From assembly GCF_000332215.1 (NCBI RefSeq), contig NZ_ALWB01000002.1:1-59472 (forward strand): a DNA stretch of 59,472 bases, written 5' to 3'. This DNA is from Pseudanabaena biceps PCC 7429 (GTDB taxonomy: Bacteria; Cyanobacteriota; Cyanobacteriia; Pseudanabaenales; Pseudanabaenaceae). The notes below the pieces were generated by a model, which did no database searches, was not told where the DNA came from, and was given only the letters and a program-made list of their open reading frames with translations. Shown in pieces: positions 24,917 through 32,998 of the stretch (positions are counted from its first letter, which is position 1; each line of letters begins with the position of its first letter). Made by a program: the position numbers and the translations under genes.

Positions 24917-25018
24917 AGTAGTTCGGCATAATTAAAAAACAAAACCAGAGAGCATACCGCCCGCACAGCGGGCGGTATGCTTTTCTAGGTTTTAAGTTTA
25001 CTTATGCCTAGCTACTTA
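24916..25018. repeat. family B element (copy B5)
   Basis: This is one of the best B copies. The ends are AAGTAGTTCGGCATAATT and TTATGCCTAGCTACTT, and the hairpin AGCATACCGCCCGC/GCGGGCGGTATGCT has loop ACA. Together with A5 it makes a 217-bp double element. Confidence 0.8.
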
Positions 25019-25081
25019 ATAAAACGTGAAAATTAAGAGCGGAAAATTCACGAAGGCTCAATAGGCGTATAGATGAGATGG

Positions 25082-25870
25082 CTACAGACTGGCATAGGGA
25101 TATACCTGTATGCCTAAATCTCCATTTACAACCTTGGCTTTGACTGCAAATGCTTTCTCGATATTCTTGGTAGTGATCACTTCATCAATTTTCCCAATAC
25201 ACAATAATGTACCTTTTTCCATAATCGCAATGCGATCGCTATATCTAGCAGCCAGATTCATATCATGCAGCACCATTACGATAGTCAATCCTTGATTGCG
25301 GTTTAAGTTTTTTAGCAGTTCTAAAAGTTCTAATTGATAACGAATATCCAGAAAAGTTGTGGGTTCATCAAGCAAAATCACTTGAGGATCTTGGGCAAGT
25401 GCTAAAGCAATAAAGGTGCGCTGACGTTCGCCACCAGAAAGTTTGTCCATAGTGCGATCGCGATATGAAGTAAGATGACAAAGTTCTAAGGCTCTTTCGA
25501 CAACTTCTTCACCTTGTCGATCTATCTGCCATTGCCACCATGTTTGGTGAGGGTTTCGCCCTAAGCAGACCATCTGATAGACCGTTAGTCCTTCAGGAGC
25601 GATCGGCTGTTGCGGTAGAAAAGCCATGTATCGACAAATCGCCGAGTCATGGAGAACATTCTTGCCATTAAGGAAAATAGAACCATGTTGAGGTAGAAGT
25701 AAGCCACAAATTGTCTTGAGTAATGTGGATTTGCCGCAGCCATTTGCGCCAATAATGCTCAACCACTCACCCCTATAAACTTCAAAATTAATATTCTCTA
25801 GAGTCGGAGTGTTCCCATATCCACAACTCAAATTCTTAATTTGTAGAATATCTGCTGTCATTTTTAGCAA
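25082..25870 (-). CDS. btuD: ABC transporter ATP-binding protein, FecE/BtuD type
   Basis: This subunit hydrolyses ATP to drive import of cobalamin or an iron chelate. It has Walker A GANGCGKSTLL at about residues 37-47, signature LSGGERQRTFIAL, Walker B VILLDEPTTFLD and the switch His in VMVLHDMNLAARYSDR. It matches the ATPase of FecCD/BtuCD-type importers. The permease and binding-protein genes are at 30.4-32.7 kb on the other strand, and no other ATPase for them is in the window. The gene symbol rests on that context. The riboswitch points away from it, so this subunit escapes riboswitch control. Confidence 0.75.
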   Translation of the reverse strand: MLKMTADILQIKNLSCGYGNTPTLENINFEVYRGEWLSIIGANGCGKSTLLKTICGLLLPQHGSIFLNGKNVLHDSAICRYMAFLPQQPIAPEGLTVYQMVCLGRNPHQTWWQWQIDRQGEEVVERALELCHLTSYRDRTMDKLSGGERQRTFIALALAQDPQVILLDEPTTFLDIRYQLELLELLKNLNRNQGLTIVMVLHDMNLAARYSDRIAIMEKGTLLCIGKIDEVITTKNIEKAFAVKAKVVNGDLGIQVYPYASL

Positions 25871-26007
25871 CCAATTAACAAGTCAAAAAGAATAAGATGT
25901 CGCAATGCAAGTTTGAATATCTCATCTTTTGCTTTCCATTCTATACCTTATTACATTTGGAGAAATTACTAACTCTAAGTTAAAGCCAAAACTCGATAAT
26001 CCCTCAT

Positions 26008-26111
26008 AAGTACCTAAGCATAAATAAACTTAAAACCTAGAAGAGCATACCGCCCGCTACGCGGGCGGTATGCTCTTTGGTTTTGGTTTTTAATTATGCA
26101 GAACTACTTAA
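26008..26111. repeat. family B element (copy B6)
   Basis: The ends are AAGTACCTAAGCATAAAT and AATTATGCAGAACTACTT; the perfect hairpin is AGAGCATACCGCCCGC/GCGGGCGGTATGCTCT with loop TAC. It lies between the divergent btuD and the riboswitch. Confidence 0.75.
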
Positions 26112-26159
26112 AGTTTCTGATAGGTTATTGCTATGCTGTCACTCTACTGATATAGTTCA

Positions 26160-26330
26160 ATACATTGTTTGGTTCTAGTGAGGAGCAGTCACTAGAGGAA
26201 ACGGGGAAAGTTCGGTGTAAATCCGACGCTGTACCGCAACTGTGATGAAAGCTAATTGATCGTTTATTAACAAGCTTTTCGAGTCAGGATGCCCACCAAC
26301 AACTCACGTAAACCTATATCCCATCTGCGA
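26160..26330 (+). ncRNA. cobalamin riboswitch
   Basis: The leader contains the conserved elements of the cobalamin aptamer in order. GAGGAAACGGGGAAAGTTCG is followed by GGTGTAAATCCGACGCTGTACC, CGCAACTGTGATG, and then the B12 box GAGTCAGGATGCCCACC at 26281-26297. The aptamer precedes a transport operon, and a terminator hairpin follows at 26413. The expected logic is repression of the downstream genes when cobalamin is abundant. Boundaries are approximate. Confidence 0.92.
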
Positions 26331-26412
26331 GTTACAGAATGAGAGATCCTATTAAAGCTTTGCTGTGTCAAGCTGGACGGCTTGTCACATTGATATCGCT
26401 ATATGACTATTG

Positions 26413-26442
26413 GACAAACTATTTTCTAGTTTGTCATTTTTT
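26413..26442 (+). terminator. riboswitch expression-platform terminator
   Basis: The stem GACAAACT/AGTTTGTC with loop ATTTTCT is followed by ATTTTTT. It is correctly placed between the aptamer and the first gene to be a ligand-controlled terminator. The competing antiterminator pairing was not resolved by eye. Confidence 0.75.
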
Positions 26443-26659
26443 GCGTCTACGGTTTTTACATTTTCAGCGATCGCATCTTCTTTGCTTGCCGCTTCTCCCT
26501 TCCTTGCTTTGTAATTAGCAAAATTATAGGAAGAGGAACTTATATCTATCTCAACCCAAATGTTGGGTTAACTTCTCGTTGAGAAAAATTGAGAAGTCAA
26601 AAAATATTGGAATCCTTAAATTGCGCGATTGCGCGAAAAAACACCGCGAAAAAAACAAA

Positions 26660-27037
26660 ATGACTCAACATAAACTCTTTGTTTGTACCCTTTGTCGGTT
26701 TTCCAAGACAGAAAAAGAACATGAAGGATTGAGAGGTGGACAGCACCTATTCAATGCGCTGAGTAAGAAACTAGAAGGATTAGGCGATCGCTTGCAGATT
26801 GAGCCTGTAAGGTGTATGGCAGCCTGCGATCGCGCCTGTGTCGTTGCCTTTACGGGAGCGAATAAGCTCACCTTTATCTTTAGCGATCTGCGTCCACTAG
26901 AAGCTACTCCTGAGATATGGCAGTTTAGCCGACAATATCTGGAGCATCCTACTGGAGCCGTTCCCTATCAAGAACGTCCTGAAGCGATTAGGCAAAAACT
27001 ATTTGTGGTATTGCCACCTTCACCTAATCCTTTGTAA
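26660..27037 (+). CDS. DUF1636 ferredoxin-like metal-binding protein
   Basis: This is the first gene under the cobalamin riboswitch. The start at 26660 (MTQHKLFVCTLCR) fits the family better than the upstream ATA/TTG region at 26579. It has CTLC near residue 9 and CMAACDRAC near residue 53, a Cys arrangement like that of thioredoxin-fold [2Fe-2S] ferredoxins. DUF1636 genes often accompany cobalamin uptake in cyanobacteria and other bacteria. A chaperone or sensor role in corrinoid metabolism is inferred. Confidence 0.8.
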   Translation: MTQHKLFVCTLCRFSKTEKEHEGLRGGQHLFNALSKKLEGLGDRLQIEPVRCMAACDRACVVAFTGANKLTFIFSDLRPLEATPEIWQFSRQYLEHPTGAVPYQERPEAIRQKLFVVLPPSPNPL

Positions 27038-27131
27038 TCCTTAACCTAAGAGCATTCTGGTAGATCAGCACTAAAAACTTTATTCAAAAAATCTCTACAA
27101 ATATTCTGTAATAAATTCAAGACTTTCATCA

Positions 27132-29354
27132 ATGATTAGAACTATCTTCACAAGTAGCTCAAAAAGCAGCCTCACAACATATTTTCTTCCCCAACCACTT
27201 CAAATTGGCGGATTATCTGGTTTGATGCTGCTGCTTCTAGGTGTCTCTATGCCTATGGAGATCTTTGCTAAACCAACAGAAAATCAAACAATGCCTTCTC
27301 CCATTGCTCAAGATCCAAGTTCAACTAATTCAGAGCAAAAACAAAATAATTCAATACCACCTAAGCCAAAAGTAGATGATACATCTGAAGAGGAGATTAC
27401 CGTAGCTGGGAAAATCCTCAATCGACCCGTAACTTCCACCCAACGCCGTGATGCAACTTTGCAGGATGGCACTCGCCCTGCCTATACAATTAATCGTCAG
27501 GAGATTGAACAACAGGGAGCAAGAACTGCTAAAGAAGCGCTCAAATTTTTACCAAGTATTTTGGGCGGCGGGACAGTAGGGACAGAATTTAATGCCTTGA
27601 GTGGTCAATTTATTCGTGGTTCCAATACTAATCAAGTTTTGATTTTACTAGATGGTCGTCCTATCAATAATGTTGGCAGTGGTGGCTTTGACCTGTCAAC
27701 GATTCCCTCAAGTTTAATTGAACGCATTGAAGTAATTCCGGGGGGCGGCTCGACACTCTATGGCTCCGATGCGATCGGTGGGATTATCAATATCATCACC
27801 ACCCGCCCGACAGAAAGATTTGCGGCTAATGCCAAAGTCGAAATTGGTAGTTATGGATTAAATGAACAATCATTACAACTTAGCCAAAAGGTAGGCGAAT
27901 TTAGTTATGTAGTTGGATTCTCGCGCACTCAGGCGCAAAACAACTATCCTTTTACTATTCCTGAAGCTGGTTTTAGTGGGGTTAGAACCAATAATGACGG
28001 GATTTCCAATACTTCCAATATCAAGCTGGAATATCAGCCAAGCGATCGCACCAAGTTATCACTCACAGGTTTCTATGTAGCCCAAAATTATGGTGTGCCT
28101 GGAGGAGTCCCGATTCCCAGTCCTCTATTTGGTCAAGGATATTTCAATAGCCTGACGGACAATAACCGCAAGTATACCGATCAAGTATTTGTCGATTTGG
28201 GATTGGAACAAAAACTAGGAGAAGGCAATGATTCGCTGCTTTCAGTTAGGGTTTACAGCGATCGCCTAAATACGCGCTTTGATAACCGTACCGCCTTTGC
28301 AAATACCCTAGTTGGAAGTCCCCCTGTTCTCACAAATACGCCTCAAACCCAGCAAAGATTTGAAACGCGCCAAAATAGTCTTGGTTTCCAAATTCAGCAC
28401 AACTGGAAGTTTGCTTCCACTCAAAATATTACCTATGGCTTAGACTATCGCTCGACCAATGCCATTAACGAAACGACCAACCTAACTACGAACTTACTTA
28501 GCGCTGGTTACAATGCAAGTATTTCGCAGGGTGCGTTATTTGCTCAATATAGTAATGACCTTACGGATCGATTGAATATCACCGCAGGACTTCGGCAAGA
28601 GTTTAGTAGTTTAGTCAATGGTTCGGTCACAACTCCAGCGTTAGGAATTAAATATGCGCTTACCGATTCCACCACAGTCCGCGCCAACTACATTCGCAAT
28701 TTCCGCACTCCCACGATCACCAATCTTTTTAACCCCAGTCCTAGTAACATTGGCAATCCTAACCTGTTACCCGAAACAGGCGATAGCTATGATATTGGCA
28801 TCGATCAAAAGCTTGGTGAGATCGGGCTATTCAGGCTGACCGCCTTTTCTAATAATATTTCTAATTTGATTGCTTTTCAATCTATTTCTCCCCCTGCTAA
28901 TGGCATCTCTGGTACATACCAAAATCTGGGACAGGTCGTGACTACAGGGATTGAGGCGGCTCTAAATATACGGGTTGCCCCCAATGTCTTCCTGTTTGCC
29001 AACTACACAGCCAACGATCCAAGAATTTTGTCCAGTGTCAATGCTGGAGAAAATGGTAAAGAATTACGCTTTGCAGGTGGCGATAAACTCAGTTTAGGGC
29101 TGTCCTATGAAGATGCTCAAGGTTGGTATGCAGGATTGTTGATGAGTTCTCTCGGAGGCTTTCCGACCAATAATACCAATACTGAGTTTCTATCAGGTCA
29201 GACCACTTTTGACTTGCGGCTCCGCGGTCCGATCACTAAGCAGATAACGTTAACCGTTGGCATCGAAAATATTTTCGATCAACGTTTTCAGTTATTTGCG
29301 GGTTTTCCTGATGGTGGGCGCACGATTAGAAGTAGTTTAAGCTTTCAGTTTTAA
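27132..29354 (+). CDS. btuB: TonB-dependent outer membrane receptor, BtuB-like
   Basis: The 740-residue receptor takes up a bound ligand across the outer membrane using TonB energy. A signal-like hydrophobic segment lies near residues 28-46, a TonB box-like EEITVAGK near 90, the plug domain to about 230 (LDGRPINNVGSGGFDL, GGGSTLYGSDAIGGIINIIT), and a beta-barrel that ends in Phe (SLSFQF). Its place behind a cobalamin riboswitch favours vitamin B12 over siderophores. No TonB-ExbBD genes are in the window. Confidence 0.85.
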   Translation: MIRTIFTSSSKSSLTTYFLPQPLQIGGLSGLMLLLLGVSMPMEIFAKPTENQTMPSPIAQDPSSTNSEQKQNNSIPPKPKVDDTSEEEITVAGKILNRPVTSTQRRDATLQDGTRPAYTINRQEIEQQGARTAKEALKFLPSILGGGTVGTEFNALSGQFIRGSNTNQVLILLDGRPINNVGSGGFDLSTIPSSLIERIEVIPGGGSTLYGSDAIGGIINIITTRPTERFAANAKVEIGSYGLNEQSLQLSQKVGEFSYVVGFSRTQAQNNYPFTIPEAGFSGVRTNNDGISNTSNIKLEYQPSDRTKLSLTGFYVAQNYGVPGGVPIPSPLFGQGYFNSLTDNNRKYTDQVFVDLGLEQKLGEGNDSLLSVRVYSDRLNTRFDNRTAFANTLVGSPPVLTNTPQTQQRFETRQNSLGFQIQHNWKFASTQNITYGLDYRSTNAINETTNLTTNLLSAGYNASISQGALFAQYSNDLTDRLNITAGLRQEFSSLVNGSVTTPALGIKYALTDSTTVRANYIRNFRTPTITNLFNPSPSNIGNPNLLPETGDSYDIGIDQKLGEIGLFRLTAFSNNISNLIAFQSISPPANGISGTYQNLGQVVTTGIEAALNIRVAPNVFLFANYTANDPRILSSVNAGENGKELRFAGGDKLSLGLSYEDAQGWYAGLLMSSLGGFPTNNTNTEFLSGQTTFDLRLRGPITKQITLTVGIENIFDQRFQLFAGFPDGGRTIRSSLSFQF

Positions 29355-29362
29355 AATCCAAT

Positions 29363-29409
29363 AGAGATCTAGGATAGGCGGCGCATCGCGCCGCCTATCC
29401 TAGATCTCT
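29363..29409. repeat. family C hairpin (copy C3)
   Basis: The core variant is GGCGGCGCATCGCGCCGCC with outer stem AGAGATCTAGGATA pairing to TATCCTAGATCTCT. No T run follows. It lies inside the B12 operon between btuB and the ferredoxin-like gene. Confidence 0.75.
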
Positions 29410-29436
29410 AACAAAAGTTCTATTAGGAGCAATATC

Positions 29437-30303
29437 ATGAGTACATTTTCTCGCCTCGTTACACCTCTCAATCTCACCGAAATTGAACATTTACCCAATG
29501 GAGCTAGTATTGAATATGAATTCTTTCCCACGGATTTAGATGTGACTGCGCCATTACTGCATTATCTCTGTCAAGAACGCTGGCAAAATATCGGCATTGG
29601 GCATATGGTCGATGGCAGTGTTTTGGAATTGGAATTTAACGCCGCGCCTAAGCTTTTTAAACTTTATGATGGCTACCTCACTGTTCTGACCGAAAGCTGG
29701 CATTTACATCTATGCTTAGCGGAAAATCTCGGTGGTCCCGATCGCCGCACTTCACCCGAACAAAGCCAAGCTAGGCTAGTCAGCCGCGCCGCCCTCTATC
29801 GTCGCCTCAATCCAGAAGGAGAGCCGCGCAGTTGGGGCATTCAGTTTTGGAATGGTGCAGGCGTAAAGATGATGACTTTCTTTTTGCCAAATCCTTTTGT
29901 AGGCGATAACGAAGATTTGCTGTCAGAACGCAAGCCAAATTTAGAAAAGCTCAAGTTGTATGAGGAATTGCGCGAGACTTATATTTTAGGAACCAAAGAA
30001 ATTCCCTATGATCGCAATCCTCTCCAGAAGCGTTATATTTCTGTCTGTCGCTCCAGCCGTTGCTTACCTTCACGGGAATATCAGCCGATCTATGAGGCTC
30101 TGCAAGAAGCGGTCAAGGAGGCAAATATTGATGATATTGAAGTTTGTGTTTCGGGCTGTTTGGAAGTCTGCAAAATGGGACCTGTGGTTTTCTATTCCGA
30201 TGACAAAACTTGGTATACGCGAGTCACGCCTGAGATTGCCAAGCAGATTATCAATGATCATGTGGTTGGTGGAGTGGCGATCGCCAAACATGTTTATCCA
30301 TAA
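29437..30303 (+). CDS. two-domain protein with C-terminal ferredoxin-like domain
   Basis: The 288-residue protein has an N-terminal domain of about 180 residues that I do not recognise (LHYLCQERWQNIGIGHMVDG, HLHLCLAENLGG), perhaps corrin- or heme-related by context only. The C-terminal 100 residues form a thioredoxin-like [2Fe-2S] ferredoxin: SVCRSSRCLPS, then CVSGCLEVCKMGPVVFY and a tail with YTRVTPEIAKQIINDHV. It parallels the DUF1636 gene at the head of the operon. A redox or cobalt-handling step during B12 salvage is inferred. Confidence 0.7.
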   Translation: MSTFSRLVTPLNLTEIEHLPNGASIEYEFFPTDLDVTAPLLHYLCQERWQNIGIGHMVDGSVLELEFNAAPKLFKLYDGYLTVLTESWHLHLCLAENLGGPDRRTSPEQSQARLVSRAALYRRLNPEGEPRSWGIQFWNGAGVKMMTFFLPNPFVGDNEDLLSERKPNLEKLKLYEELRETYILGTKEIPYDRNPLQKRYISVCRSSRCLPSREYQPIYEALQEAVKEANIDDIEVCVSGCLEVCKMGPVVFYSDDKTWYTRVTPEIAKQIINDHVVGGVAIAKHVYP

Positions 30304-30312
30304 AATCCCTAT

Positions 30313-30349
30313 AAGGGAATAGGCGGCGCTTCGCGCCGCCTATTCCCTT
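30313..30349. repeat. family C hairpin (copy C4)
   Basis: The core GGCGGCGCTTCGCGCCGCC has the short outer stem AAGGGAATA. It is placed nine bases after the ferredoxin-like gene and 31 before btuF, again without a T run. Confidence 0.75.
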
Positions 30350-30379
30350 TAGGAAAAGTGAGCAGTTCTCAATCAATTC

Positions 30380-31567
30380 ATGAAAACTATAAAGAAATTA
30401 TGCCTAGTATTTGTCCTGATTGGCGCAACAGTGAGCAGTTGCACCGTTACACCCGTCGCTAAGCAACGCGAAGGCTGTGTTGACAAATATGAACCCGATC
30501 GCGATTATTTTCCTGTTAAATCCAAAGTTGATCATGCGATCGGCTTTAGCATTTCTTATCACAAAAATTACAAGGTAGTTACTGTCAATCAACCTTGGAA
30601 AAGTGCGAAGGAAGAATTTCGCTATGCCTTAGTACAATGTGGCACGCCCAACCCTGCTGGCTTTACCGAAAGTCAGATTGTCCAAGTTCCTGTTCGCACT
30701 GTGGCAATTCTTTCTACTACCCACTTAGCGCACTTAGAGAAACTAGATTTACTTGATCGCATTGTGGCAATGGATAGTCTGGAATTAGTCTATGGTGAAG
30801 ATGTGAAAGCGAGATTAAAACGTAATAATGTGCAAGATGCTGGACGCAATAATGCCTTGAATCTGGAAAGATTATTAGCGCTTAGCCCCGATCTGATTAC
30901 TACCTATGGCACTGGTAATCCCGCCCGTGATAGCCATCCCAAGCTTTTAGAAGCAGGGCTAAAAGTGGCGATTAATGCTGAATATATGGAATCTTCGCCA
31001 TTGGGACAAGCAGAATGGATTAAGTTTACCGCGTTATTTTTTAATCAAGAGGATAAAGCCAATCTGGTATTTGCAGATATTGTGACTAGATATGAGAAGG
31101 TGGCGGCGATCGCGAAAACCGCCAAACAACGTCCCACGGTCTTGATAGGATTTCATCGTAGTGGAACTTGGTATATGGCAGGAGGCAAAAGCTACGCGGC
31201 GAAGTTTCTTGAAGATGCTGGGGCTAGTTATCTCTGGGCTGATGAACCGACTGCTGGTAGTAATCCTCTTAGTTTTGAGGCGGTATATCTGCGTGGGCGA
31301 TCGGCAGATTTTTGGCTAAATGGGAGTCAAGATTGGAAGCAGAAAGAAGATATTCCCAAATCCGATGGGCGCTATCGTGATTTTCAGGCTTGGCAAATTG
31401 GACAGATGTATAACAACAATGCCCGAATTAGTAACAATGGCGGTAATGACTATTGGCAAAGTGGTATCACTAATCCTGATGTGGTATTAGCTGATTTAGT
31501 GAAAATCTTTCATCCTGAATTAATGCCAGATTATCAACTCTTCTACTATAAAAAACTTGCGCCGTGA
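30380..31567 (+). CDS. btuF: ABC transporter substrate-binding lipoprotein, BtuF/FecB-like
   Basis: The 395-residue protein has a lipoprotein signal (LIGATVSSC, Cys at about residue 21) and a type III periplasmic binding fold. VAILSTTHLAHLEKLDLLDRIVAMDS opens lobe 1 (quoted in part: AILSTTHLAHLEKL), LLALSPDLITTYGTGNP follows, and the C-terminal lobe shows FWLNGSQDWKQ. It belongs to the family that binds siderophores, heme and cobalamin; the riboswitch context favours cobalamin. The last four bases overlap a possible GTG of the permease frame. Confidence 0.8.
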   Translation: MKTIKKLCLVFVLIGATVSSCTVTPVAKQREGCVDKYEPDRDYFPVKSKVDHAIGFSISYHKNYKVVTVNQPWKSAKEEFRYALVQCGTPNPAGFTESQIVQVPVRTVAILSTTHLAHLEKLDLLDRIVAMDSLELVYGEDVKARLKRNNVQDAGRNNALNLERLLALSPDLITTYGTGNPARDSHPKLLEAGLKVAINAEYMESSPLGQAEWIKFTALFFNQEDKANLVFADIVTRYEKVAAIAKTAKQRPTVLIGFHRSGTWYMAGGKSYAAKFLEDAGASYLWADEPTAGSNPLSFEAVYLRGRSADFWLNGSQDWKQKEDIPKSDGRYRDFQAWQIGQMYNNNARISNNGGNDYWQSGITNPDVVLADLVKIFHPELMPDYQLFYYKKLAP

Positions 31568-31577
31568 TTTTATATGG

Positions 31578-31612
31578 CAAGGATAGGGGGTGCTTCACGC
31601 CCCCTATCCTTG
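31578..31612. repeat. family C hairpin (copy C5)
   Basis: The variant core GGGGGTGCTTCACGCCCCC has outer stem CAAGGATA/TATCCTTG. Every change in the core is matched on the opposite arm. It falls inside the longest open frame of btuC, which argues for a later start of that gene. Confidence 0.75.
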
Positions 31613-31638
31613 CGTTTTACCACTACCTAATCCATATC

Positions 31639-32655
31639 TTGAAATATTCTCTTAAAGAAAATCGGATCGCCTTAATTTTTATGGCACTTATGCTCAGTCT
31701 TGGCTTGAGTGCGATCGCCAGTTTAGTTATCGGCTCCGTGTGGATTCCCATTCCCGATCTGATGAAGATCGTCTTCCATCAATCTCCAGAACTCGGTTGG
31801 TCACAAATTTTCTGGCAGTTTAGATTACCCAAAGCACTCACAGCCATTTTTTGTGGAGCCGCTCTCGCCGTGAGTGGTTTGCAAATGCAAGTGTTATTTA
31901 GCAATCCCTTAGCGGGTCCCTTCGTGTTAGGGGTTAGCTCTGGTGCGAGTTTAGGCGTAGCGATCGCTATTTTAGCAACGGAGTCTATGGGGCAAGTTAG
32001 CGCTGTATTAGGTAGTGAATCAACATTGATAGCCGCTTGTATTGGTGCTGCTTTTTCGATGTCGCTAGTGGCGATCGCTTCGAGATTTGTACAGAACTCC
32101 ACAATACTCTTAGTACTGGGTTTAATGATGGGCTATGGTGTTGGTACAGTAGTGAACATTTTGCTGTATTTTAGTTCTCCTGAACGGATTCAGTCTTACA
32201 TCAACTGGACATTTGGCAGCTTTGCAGGTGTAACGGTAGCGCGATTACCTTTACTATGTGGCGCGATATCGATCGGATTAGTATTAGCGATCGCCTCCAT
32301 TAAGCCTCTCAACACTATGCTTCTAGGGGAAATGCAAGCCCGCAGCCTCGGCACAAAGATCTCACGCCTCCGTTTAGGAATTGTGGTTAATGTCGCTCTC
32401 TTAGCAGGAACCGTCACTGCTTTCTGTGGTCCAATCGCCTTTTTAGGTGTCGCCGTGCCGCATCTCTGTCGCGCCCTATTTCGCTCTACCGATAGTCGGA
32501 TTATGCTCCCCGCCACAATTTTAGTTGGTGCAAATTTAGCGATCGTCGCTGATTTAGCTACCCAATTACCAAATAAGAGTTTATTACCTCTTAACTCAGT
32601 GACATCTTTATTAGGTGCGCCCATTGTGATATGGACAATTCTGCGGCGGAAGTAG
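31639..32655 (+). CDS. btuC: ABC transporter permease, BtuC/FecCD family
   Basis: This is the membrane channel of the cobalamin-type importer. The fold has about ten transmembrane segments, with family motifs FRLPKALTAIFCGAALAVSG, NPLAGPFVLGVSSGASLG, FGSFAGVTVARLPLL and GPIAFLGVAVPHLCRALF, the last being the coupling region that contacts the ATPase. The frame is open from a GTG at 31564, but that extension contains hairpin C5 and reads as non-conserved sequence. I prefer the TTG at 31639 (KYSLKENRIALIF) or the ATG at 31681. Confidence 0.82.
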   Translation: MKYSLKENRIALIFMALMLSLGLSAIASLVIGSVWIPIPDLMKIVFHQSPELGWSQIFWQFRLPKALTAIFCGAALAVSGLQMQVLFSNPLAGPFVLGVSSGASLGVAIAILATESMGQVSAVLGSESTLIAACIGAAFSMSLVAIASRFVQNSTILLVLGLMMGYGVGTVVNILLYFSSPERIQSYINWTFGSFAGVTVARLPLLCGAISIGLVLAIASIKPLNTMLLGEMQARSLGTKISRLRLGIVVNVALLAGTVTAFCGPIAFLGVAVPHLCRALFRSTDSRIMLPATILVGANLAIVADLATQLPNKSLLPLNSVTSLLGAPIVIWTILRRK

Positions 32656-32687
32656 CGAAAAACGAACGCAAATAGCAAATGAGTGTA

Positions 32688-32730
32688 ATACCAATTCCCA
32701 AAAGGGCGTAGCCCTTTTGGGAATTGGTAT
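32688..32730. repeat. family A single hairpin (copy A6)
   Basis: This minimal copy is ATACCAATTCCCAAAAGGGC with its perfect complement, ending in TTGGTATTA. The core is AAAGGGCGTAGCCCTTT instead of AAATGGCGTAGCCATTT, a paired change on both arms. The centre and second hairpin are absent. Confidence 0.8.
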
Positions 32731-32998
32731 TAGTCTGGATGGCTCGGTTTTATCTAAATGCCGAGACGATTAGCCTTGCGATCTCGACTGTTAGGTGATG
32801 CTAAGAAACTTTTTGTAAAATAAAATCGTCTCTCGTAGTATTAACGTACTATGTTGCAGGCAACTTAAAATTTCTGACTAGATTTAAATTAAATATTTAG
32901 GTTAAGTACGAGTTAAATTTGTCAGAATGCTAAAAAACGATCTCAACCTTGCTAATAATAGCCACTTAACTTATAGCCTGAACCTTTTGGGGAATTTT

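Noticed and set aside
26579-26659. N-terminal extension of the DUF1636 protein
   Set aside because: It is Lys-rich, unlike the family, and lies between the riboswitch terminator and the MTQHK start that matches the domain.
31564-31638. GTG start for btuC overlapping the btuF stop
   Set aside because: The extension would translate hairpin C5, an element of a repeated family, so a downstream start is more credible.
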